This document shows, piece after piece, positions 1 to 7,064 of a stretch of DNA of 15,280 nt. A model generated the notes under the pieces. It did no database searches. It was not told the DNA's origin and saw only the letters and a program-made list of their open reading frames with translations. The stretch's first letter is position 1, and the number at the start of each line of letters is the position of its first letter. Source of the DNA: Desulfovibrionaceae bacterium (lineage in GTDB: Bacteria > Desulfobacterota > Desulfovibrionia > Desulfovibrionales > Desulfovibrionaceae); contig CAAGJV010000474.1 in NCBI GenBank assembly GCA_900770205.1, positions 1-15,280 of the forward strand, in the 5' to 3' direction. Made by a program: the position numbers and the translations under genes.

Positions 1-19
1 ACGTGTGCTCTTCCGATCT
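1..19 (+). other. Illumina TruSeq adapter remnant at contig edge
   Basis: The first 19 bases match the 3' end of the Illumina TruSeq read-2 adapter (it ends GCTCTTCCGATCT). The minus-strand coding sequence is recognisable as a glycogen-debranching enzyme up to about base 20 and continues into adapter-encoded residues with no homology. This is library sequence left in an assembly, not genomic DNA. Confidence 0.95.
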
Positions 20-1395
20 CCATTGCGCGGTGTGACCGGCTTTCCATTTATCGAAGCGTCCATCCATGTAAGCTGGGTGCTGTCGCTGCCGGTATAAAGA
101 AGGCCTTCCTCATCTACATATACCAGCATGTTTCCGTTTTCATCGGGCATGGTTCCCTTGATGAAATGTTCAATAATGTTTTTCATCACAGGCCAGCAGA
201 AACGTTTGATAAAGCCCTTTTCCGATGGGCAGGAAAGATACAGGCGATGGACAGCCAGCATATACCACAGGGAGGCATCGGCAGAATTAAACGCCGGCGC
301 ACCGTTTCCAGCGCCGATAAGGTTCGGGACAAGCCCATTTCGAACTGTCTTTTTTATCTGCCGCAGAACGGCTTTACCCTCTTTTACCCTGCCGGAAAGG
401 AACGTAAGCCCAGGCAGGGCAATGAGCGTATCACGCCCCCAGGGGCCAAACCAGTGATAGCCCGCGGGCACAATGGCTTCGCCATTGGTCTCAATAAGAA
501 ATCTTCCGTTTTCACGGTGCAGATGTTCAAGAATTTCTTCTCTGAACATTCTCCTGGGAGAACTTTTCGCATGGCTCTCCCACAGGCTTTCCGGAGCCTC
601 CCTGAGTTCTTCCGTTCCCGCGCTTACCCAGAGGGGGCAGCCGGCACTCAAAGACGCGGTAAACTCTCCGGGCATAAGCAGATCTTCTTCAGAGTCGTAG
701 CCGCGTTCGTGTTCCAGAGGATAGCGTATGGAATAATACCAGTCCGGCGCCAGGGAAAATACCGAACGCTGTATCTGGCCATGGGAAACCTGAAAGACAA
801 GAGGAGGAATCGTCTCTTCCGGCTGAAAAGAAAAGCCGGGATAGCTTTCGCCTTCCACACCGAGACTGCGAACGGAGGCGGCACGGGCAGGATCGGCCGC
901 ATGAAGATGATTGACATTCCTCACGCTAACAAGCGGGCGGAGCACAATATTCAGAGAACCAAGCTCCCGCGCCGCAGGGCTATCTTCAAGCATATAGCGT
1001 ATGATCAGCCGGCTCGACTGCCTGTCGAGGATGAGAGATCTTTGAAGAATAACCTCATTCTCACCCTCGCCGCACAGGGAAAACGTGCAGGTAACTCCGT
1101 CATGGCCGCAGGAAACTTCCTTAAGAAAACGCCACCCTTCCGGATAGACAACATCGGGATGAATACGGCTGGAAAGAGGAACGGACCGGCCGCTTATACT
1201 GATGGAATCCTCAATGGAGGATAAAAGCATATATTTTCCAGCCATCGTCTGTACGGCCAGCAAACCATGATACCGGCGTGTACTGCACCCTGAAACGGTT
1301 CCTGAGGCGTAATCCCCTAATTGATTGGTCAGAAGCCATTCCTTGTTCATGCCTCCGGCAGGGTATGATGCGTCCGGACAAATACGGTATTCCAT
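20..1395 (-). CDS. Glycogen-debranching enzyme (amylo-alpha-1,6-glucosidase), 3' end missing
   Basis: The reading frame is open from an ATG at 1395 down to the adapter junction, about 458 codons with no stop. Residues 39-46 read TRRYHGLL, the signature of the N-terminal domain of bacterial/archaeal glycogen-debranching enzymes. The catalytic (alpha/alpha)6-barrel region follows, with WFGPWGRDT around residues 315-323, NSADASLWY around 370-378, and TWMDA around 443-447, running into the start of the PVTPR-G segment. Family members are roughly 650 residues long, so about 190 C-terminal residues are lost at the contig edge. The enzyme is cytoplasmic and hydrolyses alpha-1,6 branch points of glycogen, releasing free glucose. 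The ATG is preceded by a weak AGAG about 7 bases upstream; it was chosen because the family usually starts this close to the TRRYHGLL motif. The gene is divergent from glucokinase, which fits glycogen breakdown. Truncation is technical. Confidence 0.9.
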
Positions 1396-1415
1396 AAAAT
1401 TCTCTATGACTCCCT

Positions 1416-1433
1416 GCTCCTGCCAGCAGGAGC
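1416..1433. repeat. Perfect 8-bp inverted repeat in the leader of the debranching-enzyme gene
   Basis: GCTCCTGC (1416-1423) and GCAGGAGC (1426-1433) are perfect inverted repeats separated by two bases, 20 bases upstream of the debranching-enzyme ATG. The near-absent loop makes an RNA hairpin strained, so a protein-binding palindrome is also possible. The rest of the 1396-1584 intergenic region shows no promoter that I would defend. Confidence 0.45.
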
Positions 1434-1584
1434 AACATACTGCATGGTACGTGTATCTGCAACGATAAGAAACTTTTCTTCTCTTCTTACATACAACGCT
1501 TACGGTTAATAACAGGTTACCCCTTTTACATAAGCATGGCAATGTCATCTCCTCTGTGATATTTCCATCTCACGGGAGGTTGAT

Positions 1585-2625
1585 ATGGACATACTCGTGG
1601 CAGATTTGGGGGGAACCCATAGCCGTTTCGCAAGATTTTCTTTTGAAGACAACATGATAAACATAGAGGAGAATCTTGTTCTTTCCTCTCGGGGTACTTC
1701 GTTCCATGCTCTTCTTGAAAATCTTCTCAACAGCTGGCCAGGAGGGAAAAATTTTTTTAATTCTCTTTCCCTGATCGTCATTGCTGCTGCGGGGCAACGG
1801 AATAACGGCAAAATATCCATGACGAATGCCGATTTTTCCGTTACGCAGGAAACAATATTAAAATTTTTCCCAAAAAGAGATATTATTATCATAAACGACT
1901 TTGAAGCACAAGCACGAGCCTGCCTCACTCCCATAATGCAGAAAGCAAGGCTCATTCATGGAAAAAGTCCCAGTCTTCCCTCCGCAGAAAGTCCATCCTG
2001 CCTTTGCAGAAACAATAACCTCCGGCCCATTGTCACAGTAGGCGCCGGTACAGGGCTTGGCATGGCATGCCTTCTTTCAGGGCAAACCTTACAGGAAAGC
2101 CTCGTTCTTCCGTCTGAAGCAGGGCATATCGCCTTTCCCTTCGAAGGAAAGGAGGAACTGGGCTTTGCCTCGTTCCTTGCAGATCGCCATCGCACGCAGG
2201 TAACGGCTGAACATGTCCTTTCCGGAGGAGGACTTGCAGCCCTTTACGAGTATCTTCATGGCATTTCCCTCACTCCTGCCGAATTCACCGCAGATCCAGA
2301 TTTTAAGGAATCGCTCTGCTGCAGGCTTTTTGCCAGATTTTACGGACGGTTCTGCAAAATGATGACGCTTACCCTTCTCCCCCGTGCCCTGGTTATAACC
2401 GGCGGCGTTGCAGAAAAGACTCCATCTCTCATCTATCATCAGGAATTTATTAATGAGTTTCTCCGAGCAGGAAAGGCTCAGAAAAATTTTCTCGCCGATA
2501 TTCCCCTGTGGCTGAATCTTCATCCGCAAGCCGGTCTTTTTGGAGGGGTTCAGGCAGGCGTTTCCTTTCTGCAAGCCTCCGGCAGTACCGATGCCAGAGG
2601 ATCCGTACAGTATGTGCTGAACTAA
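1585..2625 (+). CDS. glk: Glucokinase (Glk, E. coli type)
   Basis: The 346-residue protein phosphorylates glucose with ATP to glucose-6-phosphate in the cytoplasm. The N-terminal phosphate-binding loop is seen as ADLGGTHSRFA (residues 6-16). The predicted catalytic aspartate lies in IINDFEAQA (Asp at about 105). The second phosphate/adenosine segment is VTVGAGTGLG (150-159), followed by PSEAGH (176-181) and the C-terminal VLSGGG, GGVAEKT and LFGGVQAG motifs. This pattern fits the Glk family (Pfam glucokinase), not the ROK family, because the ROK CxxCGxxGC zinc motif is absent. It is slightly longer than the roughly 320-residue E. coli enzyme. A strong GGGAGG ribosome site lies 7 bases before the ATG. 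It is divergent from the debranching enzyme, whose free-glucose product it would capture, and is followed after 38 bases by pncC, with which it may be co-transcribed. Confidence 0.92.
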   Translation: MDILVADLGGTHSRFARFSFEDNMINIEENLVLSSRGTSFHALLENLLNSWPGGKNFFNSLSLIVIAAAGQRNNGKISMTNADFSVTQETILKFFPKRDIIIINDFEAQARACLTPIMQKARLIHGKSPSLPSAESPSCLCRNNNLRPIVTVGAGTGLGMACLLSGQTLQESLVLPSEAGHIAFPFEGKEELGFASFLADRHRTQVTAEHVLSGGGLAALYEYLHGISLTPAEFTADPDFKESLCCRLFARFYGRFCKMMTLTLLPRALVITGGVAEKTPSLIYHQEFINEFLRAGKAQKNFLADIPLWLNLHPQAGLFGGVQAGVSFLQASGSTDARGSVQYVLN

Positions 2626-2663
2626 ACAGATTGCAGCTATGTTCTCTTTTCAGGGAGTTTTTT

Positions 2664-3164
2664 ATGACAGGCGAACTAAACGACATTGTCACCCATCTGG
2701 CAAAGGTTCTGCTTGAGCGGCATCTGACATGCGCCACCGCAGAATCCTGCACCGGCGGTCTTATTGGCGCCATGCTCACCGCTATGCCTGGTTCTTCCAA
2801 CTGGTATCTTGGCGGCGTTATTTCCTACGCCAATTCCGTAAAGGAAGCGCTGCTCAGCGTGCCGAAAAACGCTCTTGAAGATTCTGGCGCCGTCAGCGAA
2901 CCCGTTGTCCGTGCCATGGCTTCCGGCGTATGCTTATCAACCGGAGCCGATGCTTCCATGTCTGTCAGCGGCATTGCCGGCCCATCCGGAGGTTCGGCAG
3001 AAAAGCCCGTAGGAACGGTATGGATCGGCCTGTGCCTTGCCGGAGAAACCAGGGCAGAAAAATTCCACTTTTCCGGAGACCGTACCAGTGTGAGGATGCA
3101 GGCAGCACGCCAGGCGATGAAAAACCTGACAAGCTGGATCGAGCAAACGCCGATGGAACGCTGA
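2664..3164 (+). CDS. pncC: Nicotinamide-nucleotide amidase (PncC; CinA C-terminal domain only)
   Basis: This 166-residue protein is a stand-alone CinA C-terminal domain. It deamidates nicotinamide mononucleotide to nicotinate mononucleotide, recycling the NMN released by NAD-dependent DNA ligase and other reactions. Motifs in order: TAESCTGG (residues 25-32, nucleophile Ser at about 28), SYANSVK (54-60), VSGIAGPSGG (101-110), KPVGTVWIG (114-122), and FSGDRTSVR (136-144). The N-terminal molybdopterin-like domain of full-length CinA is absent, so the pyrophosphatase activity is not expected. The start at 2664 was chosen over an upstream in-frame extension because GGGAG lies 8 bases before this ATG and the family begins here; the longer frame would overlap glk. 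The gene follows glk by 38 bases on the same strand. Confidence 0.92.
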   Translation: MTGELNDIVTHLAKVLLERHLTCATAESCTGGLIGAMLTAMPGSSNWYLGGVISYANSVKEALLSVPKNALEDSGAVSEPVVRAMASGVCLSTGADASMSVSGIAGPSGGSAEKPVGTVWIGLCLAGETRAEKFHFSGDRTSVRMQAARQAMKNLTSWIEQTPMER

Positions 3165-3197
3165 AAATCCTGCTCTCGCCCCTCCCCCTGCAGGATT
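3164..3197 (-). terminator. Putative terminator of the NFACT gene, abutting the pncC stop codon
   Basis: AATCCTGC (3166-3173) and GCAGGATT (3190-3197) form a perfect 8-bp stem with a 16-base C-rich loop. Read on the minus strand the stem ends in a run of four T. It begins 6 bases after the NFACT stop codon. On the plus strand there is no T-run, so it should act mainly on minus-strand transcripts. The stem is short and the loop large, so confidence is moderate. Confidence 0.5.
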
Positions 3198-3203
3198 CCC
3201 TTG

Positions 3204-4760
3204 TCAGCTCTTTTCCAGGCGAGCCTCAAGGTCATGCTCCAGCCTGACCTTAAATGCCCCTTCGCTGCGGTCGATGCGAACCATGCCGGGAGCAACATTC
3301 TTCATAGGGCGGATATGTTTCGCCAAGGCATACTGTATCATGGCATCCTGCTGATCCTTTTGCCAGCTCTTCAAGGCCACGAGAATTCCTGCCTCATCCA
3401 TGGTTCTTGCCGGTATCTCCTGCCCTGCATGATCGCGCCGTATGACAACATGCGCGCTGGGGCCATCTGCCGTATGAAGCCAGTAATCGTACGGAGAAGC
3501 CAGCTTCAGCACTAAAGCGTTGCCGCGCGTATCCCTTCCCCGAAGCATGACAAAGCCGTCGCTGCTGCGAAAAGCCTGAACCTGCTTCGGCAATCCGGGA
3601 AAGGATGCCTTCGGCATCGCTGGCGCAGGCGGTTCCTTGGGAAGGGAAAGTGGCCCCACTCCCGCAACGGAAGCAAGCATGCGCTGCATGGAAATTTCCG
3701 CCTTCTTTTTCTGTTCCAGAACCTCTCTCCGCCGCCGCAAAAGATGTTCCAGGCCACGTTTTCCACGCCCGGCCTGCCTGAACATCTCCGTCATATTTTC
3801 CCGAACGGTAAGCCTCGCATCAAGCGGAATCGTCTGGGGAACACCGTTGATATCCAATGTCACGGACGCAACTTTTTCCTCCGGGGCAAAGAGATAGAGC
3901 TGAGACTGGAGAAGAAGCGCCGTTTCCCGCTTTCCACTCATGGCAGAGAGCCTTTTTTGTTCCCCTTCCAGCTTTAAAAGCAGCTTTTCCAGCCTTGAGA
4001 CCTCATGAGAAAAAGGCTTTGCCGCCGTCTGCCGCGACTGAGCAGCAAGAGCGGCATACACCATCTTTTCTCCGGCCACGGAGAGCGCCTCTAAGGGATC
4101 TTCCAGAACACTTTCCGTCCATCTGCCTCCCAGGGCGTCAAGGCGTGCCTTTGGCAAAGGCCAGGCGGAAACTTCACAGCGGCCCTGGCTGTTTTCATAG
4201 AAAAAGACATCGCCCCCTCCAGCCTGGAGATCAACAAGCAAGGCCTGTGCATCCTGAAAAGAAAGGAGGGAAAGCGTCCTGCGAAGGGAGGGGGTAAGAA
4301 CAGGCCAGTCTTTCCAGCGATCAGCCTCCGGAAAAATATCCTCATCCTGAGGCCATACCTGTTCCGTTTCCAGAACGGGCTCATCAAATGAGAGGGAAGG
4401 CCCCTCTCTCAAATCCAAACAAAGCCACAAGGGGTTCTCGCCGGCAAACTCAAGCCAGAGGCGCCGCTGCCCCCACTCACAGGAAGCCCGTACAATACGC
4501 CGGCCTGAAAGATGCTTACGCAGCCGCATGACAGAGGCAGGAGGCTGTGCATTGACCGGAACACGATAGGAAGAAGAGAAAAGAAGCGGGGATTTCCGGT
4601 CTGCCCGCAAAGTAAGATACCGCTTTCCCTCGCGGCTATGCCCGCCGTATATTGTAAAAACCGTGACATGTGCGTCAAGAGCATGGATTTTTTCCATTCT
4701 CGCGCCCATGATACGAGGAATAAGGGCATCGCAGTATCGCCGAAAAAGATGGGCATCCAT
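3204..4760 (-). CDS. NFACT-family RNA-binding protein (RqcH/Tae2/FbpA-like)
   Basis: The 518-residue protein has the NFACT architecture. An N-terminal NFACT-N domain (about 1-150) includes the LRKHLSGR segment. A middle coiled-coil follows (about 245-285 and 320-365, rich in Lys, Glu and Arg). A C-terminal NFACT-R domain (about 395-500) contains RSSDGFVMLRGRDTRGN, YDYWLHTADGPSAHVV and a terminal APGMVRI. The family includes bacterial RqcH, which binds obstructed 50S subunits and adds alanine tails to stalled nascent chains; older annotations call it fibronectin-binding protein. In the segment that aligns by eye to the RqcH Asp-Arg pair, this protein reads GQRRLWLEF, so the Asp is replaced by Gln while the Arg is kept. 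The start lies 11 bases after the dksA stop with only a weak, distant purine run, suggesting translational coupling. It is somewhat shorter than Firmicute RqcH. Family membership is secure; the alanine-tailing function is inferred. Confidence 0.88.
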   Translation of the reverse strand: MDAHLFRRYCDALIPRIMGARMEKIHALDAHVTVFTIYGGHSREGKRYLTLRADRKSPLLFSSSYRVPVNAQPPASVMRLRKHLSGRRIVRASCEWGQRRLWLEFAGENPLWLCLDLREGPSLSFDEPVLETEQVWPQDEDIFPEADRWKDWPVLTPSLRRTLSLLSFQDAQALLVDLQAGGGDVFFYENSQGRCEVSAWPLPKARLDALGGRWTESVLEDPLEALSVAGEKMVYAALAAQSRQTAAKPFSHEVSRLEKLLLKLEGEQKRLSAMSGKRETALLLQSQLYLFAPEEKVASVTLDINGVPQTIPLDARLTVRENMTEMFRQAGRGKRGLEHLLRRRREVLEQKKKAEISMQRMLASVAGVGPLSLPKEPPAPAMPKASFPGLPKQVQAFRSSDGFVMLRGRDTRGNALVLKLASPYDYWLHTADGPSAHVVIRRDHAGQEIPARTMDEAGILVALKSWQKDQQDAMIQYALAKHIRPMKNVAPGMVRIDRSEGAFKVRLEHDLEARLEKS

Positions 4761-4771
4761 GAGTATGAGAA

Positions 4772-5134
4772 TCAGCTGCCCTGTATTTTCTCACCTTCTT
4801 CCTGACGGGCCTTGCAGGAAACACATAGCGTCGTCACAGGGCGGGCCTTAAGTCGGGCAAGACTGATTTCTTCCCCGCATTCTTCGCAAATACCGTATTC
4901 ACCGTCATCCATGCGCTTGAGAGCGTCCTGGATTTTGGTAATGAGCTTCCGCTCACGGTCTCGGATGCGCAAGGTAAAGGAACGATCCGATTCTGCCGTG
5001 GCGCGGTCGGAAGGATCGGCATACGAGGCATGGTTATCTGTCATTTCTTCCAGAGTAGAATCGCCATTGCGCTGCGCTTCAATAAGCATCTGGTTCAGAA
5101 GATGACGGAAATATTCCAGATCGTCAGGGCTCAA
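4772..5134 (-). CDS. dksA: RNA polymerase-binding transcription factor DksA
   Basis: This 120-residue DksA/TraR-family protein binds the RNA polymerase secondary channel and, with ppGpp, reprograms rRNA and amino-acid gene promoters. The coiled-coil tip motif is present as DPSDRA (residues 40-45), matching the Asp-x-x-Asp-x-Ala of E. coli DksA. The basic helix RDRERKLITKI follows, then a C4 zinc finger with Cys83, Cys86, Cys104 and Cys107. It lacks part of the N-terminal region of the 151-residue E. coli protein, as expected for short DksA proteins. The start codon is TTG, preceded by a perfect AGGAGG 4 bases upstream; no in-frame ATG precedes the conserved helix. The gene is followed after 11 bases by the NFACT gene and sits 81 bases after the HAD gene. 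Confidence 0.93.
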   Translation of the reverse strand: MSPDDLEYFRHLLNQMLIEAQRNGDSTLEEMTDNHASYADPSDRATAESDRSFTLRIRDRERKLITKIQDALKRMDDGEYGICEECGEEISLARLKARPVTTLCVSCKARQEEGEKIQGS

Positions 5135-5175
5135 AGTTCCTCCTGGCAGGCTGTGCCGTACCGAATTAATTTCTT

Positions 5176-5204
5176 TTTTTAAACTATAACGTTGCTCTTG
5201 TAAA
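5176..5204 (-). promoter_or_regulatory. Possible sigma70 promoter for dksA
   Basis: On the minus strand TTTACA (5199-5204) and TAAAAA (5176-5181) are separated by 17 bases, about 40 bases upstream of the dksA TTG. The -10 matches consensus at only four positions in an AT-rich stretch, so this is a weak candidate. There is no clear terminator between the HAD gene and dksA, so read-through from upstream is equally possible. Confidence 0.3.
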
Positions 5205-5215
5205 GAAGAAGATTG

Positions 5216-5893
5216 TTACCGTTTTGCCAATTTCAGAGCATCCAGCAACGTCCCGAAATCAGAAATAGTTTTTTCAGAAAGTCCTTCCGTCTGAAAACAG
5301 AGAAAGGGAATGGAGGCTCCTTCTGCCGCCCCCTTGTCGGAGGAGCTGTCTCCAATAAAAAGGACACGGCTGGCATCGACCTTCCATTTTTTCAGAATAA
5401 GCAGCGCCCCTTCCGGAGAAGGCTTTGGGGCGGAAACATGACTGGCAAGAACAATAGGATCGAAATACCCATGCAGGCGGCAATTGTCGAGAAGCATGTC
5501 CATGCCATCAGTGCGATTGGTATCCATGGCAAGATAAATGCCCGAGCTTTTGCAGAAATCAAGAACGCCATGCAGGCCAGGATAACTTTCAATCCTGGGC
5601 ATGATATCGCGCACATAGGAAATTGATCTTGCAGCATCGCGAAGGAGTGGCTGAAGAGGTTTGGGAAAAATAGCGTCCATAGCCTGCTGCACCGTAGCGG
5701 CCTGCACAAAATCTTCCTGCTCCCGGGTAAGTTCCGGAAGCCCTATATATTTCCTCAAATAATTATAATACGCAATATTGGCTGCCCTGGAATCAATGAC
5801 AACGCCATCGCAGTCAAAGATAATTCCGGAAGGCAATCCATGAAAAAATTCTGAAAAATACTCTGCAAGTGATGAAACGGAAAGATAATGCAT
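5216..5893 (-). CDS. HAD-superfamily hydrolase (phosphoglycolate phosphatase-like)
   Basis: All four HAD motifs are visible in the 225-residue protein. Motif I is FDCDGVVIDS (residues 26-35, nucleophile Asp27 and acid/base Asp29). Motif II is MDTNR (Thr125). The motif III lysine lies in APKPSP (Lys157). Motif IV is IGDSSSD (180-186). A helical cap between motifs I and II (about 36-105) indicates subfamily IA, as in phosphoglycolate phosphatases and beta-phosphoglucomutases. The substrate cannot be read from the sequence. The start at 5893 is preferred because it lies 4 bases after the upstream stop codon; a longer in-frame extension to 6013 would overlap that gene by over 100 bases and lacks family similarity. 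There is no strong ribosome site, so translation is probably coupled to the upstream gene. dksA follows 81 bases downstream. Confidence 0.85.
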   Translation of the reverse strand: MHYLSVSSLAEYFSEFFHGLPSGIIFDCDGVVIDSRAANIAYYNYLRKYIGLPELTREQEDFVQAATVQQAMDAIFPKPLQPLLRDAARSISYVRDIMPRIESYPGLHGVLDFCKSSGIYLAMDTNRTDGMDMLLDNCRLHGYFDPIVLASHVSAPKPSPEGALLILKKWKVDASRVLFIGDSSSDKGAAEGASIPFLCFQTEGLSEKTISDFGTLLDALKLAKR

Positions 5894-5897
5894 GATA

Positions 5898-6665
5898 TCA
5901 GCCCAAACATTCCTGCAGCAAAAAAGTGATCGTTCTCTGCCATTGCTCTGAAGAAAAGCTCTCTTCCAGCTTTTTGCAAACAGTGTGCCCGCAGAGAGCA
6001 GCAAGGTCAGCAACGGGTACGTCTACCATCTGGCTTTCTTCGCATTTCTCTCCCCTGCTGTGAGGCATACCGCATGCGGAAAGAGTCTCTGCCATGGCAC
6101 GGTGTGTAACGACAACCACTGTATTTTCAGGAAAGTCAGCAAGAAAAGCCAAAGCGGCAGAAAGGGAATGCTTCCAGTCCGGCAAAGCCTCCTCATCAAC
6201 GACAGGCAGACTTTCGGAAGAAGAAGTGCCGCCTGAAATGACTTCTGCCAGGCTCTTGCGGGAAGCTTTTATTTTATGTTCCAGTGCGGCCATTTCCAAA
6301 GCCTGCCCCTCCTTGAGCCACACCAGAAGAAGCATCTGCTGTGCCTGCTGGCGGAGTAAAAAAGCGGCATCTTCCACCGGAAGAGACACCATTTCTCGCA
6401 AGGCCCGAGTTTCTGCCTCAGAAAGCCCGGAAGATGCAAAATCTGCCCCCGGCAAAACAACGGGCGTACCATGAGCTCCATCCCGGCATACGCGCTCATA
6501 ATCGGCAAGGCATGCCGCAGCCATGGCAGAAGACATGGGCATAACAGGTTCCCACGCCGTTTCCGGCCGGGATGGCAGCCCCGGCCACAGGGTCCGGCAG
6601 CCTTTAATGTTCGGCAAAAATTCCGTATGCAGCCTCGGCATAGCAAGATAGAAAGGGGTATTCAT
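5898..6665 (-). CDS. Conserved-looking protein of unknown function (255 aa)
   Basis: I do not recognise this family. The protein is 255 residues, mostly polar and predicted soluble, with no signal peptide or membrane span. It opens with a hydrophobic segment containing LAMPRLHTEF and LWPGLPSRPETAWEP, rich in Pro and aromatic residues. An Ala/Leu/Gln-rich helical centre (about residues 85-140) follows. The C-terminal part contains a beta-strand-like TVVVVTHRAMAETL. It has many cysteines scattered without a zinc-finger pattern. It is probably a real gene: AGGAG lies 7 bases before the ATG, the frame is open throughout, and its stop lies 4 bases from the start of the HAD gene, so the two are likely co-translated. 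A role linked to the HAD phosphatase is the simplest inference. It is divergent from tatA. Confidence 0.75.
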   Translation of the reverse strand: MNTPFYLAMPRLHTEFLPNIKGCRTLWPGLPSRPETAWEPVMPMSSAMAAACLADYERVCRDGAHGTPVVLPGADFASSGLSEAETRALREMVSLPVEDAAFLLRQQAQQMLLLVWLKEGQALEMAALEHKIKASRKSLAEVISGGTSSSESLPVVDEEALPDWKHSLSAALAFLADFPENTVVVVTHRAMAETLSACGMPHSRGEKCEESQMVDVPVADLAALCGHTVCKKLEESFSSEQWQRTITFLLQECLG

Positions 6666-6784
6666 TCATGTACTCCTTTACTTCATAGGAGGAGAATCCG
6701 TTCCTGGCAACGATATCTCCAACTCATCCTGAAAAGCATAACGGTTTTTTAATGAAAAAGAAACATCTCCTCAGGGGACAAAGC

Positions 6785-6814
6785 TTGACCTTTCCCGTAT
6801 CCCTCCCGTATAGG
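6785..6814 (+). promoter_or_regulatory. Predicted sigma70 promoter of tatA
   Basis: TTGACC (6785-6790) and TATAGG (6809-6814) are separated by 18 bases, with a predicted start near 6821 and a leader of about 25 bases carrying the tatA GGAGG site. The -35 matches consensus at five of six positions and the -10 at four. Confidence 0.6.
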
Positions 6815-6846
6815 AAAGGAACTTGGCAAAAACATGGAGGCATATC

Positions 6847-7047
6847 ATGTTTGGTATAGGAATGCAGGAACTTCTGATCATACTTGTGCTTGTTCTGGTT
6901 ATCTTCGGCGCAAAGCGGCTGCCGGAAATAGGCGGGGGCCTCGGCCGCGCTATCCGTAACTTCCGCCAGGCGGCCTCGGAACCCGATGAAATCGACATCA
7001 CTCCCAAGGATAAAACGCCCAAAAGCGACGACGAAAAGAAAGCCTGA
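6847..7047 (+). CDS. tatA: Sec-independent protein translocase component TatA
   Basis: This 66-residue TatA/TatE-family protein has one N-terminal transmembrane helix (about residues 8-21). The conserved hinge FGAKRLPEIG (20-29) and an amphipathic helix GGGLGRAIRNFRQA follow, ending in a short acidic/lysine-rich tail. TatA oligomerises to form the pathway for folded twin-arginine proteins across the inner membrane; in sulfate reducers substrates include periplasmic hydrogenases and dehydrogenases. A Glu at position 8 is seen in some TatB proteins, but the short tail and hinge favour TatA. The start at 6847 was chosen because GGAGG lies 6 bases upstream; an earlier in-frame start would precede this ribosome site. 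No tatB or tatC is in the window. The ACT-domain gene follows after 17 bases. Confidence 0.92.
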   Translation: MFGIGMQELLIILVLVLVIFGAKRLPEIGGGLGRAIRNFRQAASEPDEIDITPKDKTPKSDDEKKA

Positions 7048-7064
7048 GACCACGAGAATATCGC

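Noticed and set aside
166..1224. Plus-strand 352-codon open frame
   Set aside because: It is the antisense shadow of the debranching-enzyme gene; the minus strand carries clear family motifs throughout this interval.
1396..1584. Promoters for glk and the debranching enzyme
   Set aside because: Several AT-rich hexamers occur (for example near TTACGG and TACATA), but none has a correctly spaced partner that I would defend.
2508..2663. Longer N-terminus for pncC
   Set aside because: It would overlap glk by over 100 bases; the ATG at 2664 has GGGAG upstream and matches the family start.
5894..6013. 40-residue N-terminal extension of the HAD protein
   Set aside because: It overlaps the preceding gene out of frame and adds residues with no HAD similarity.
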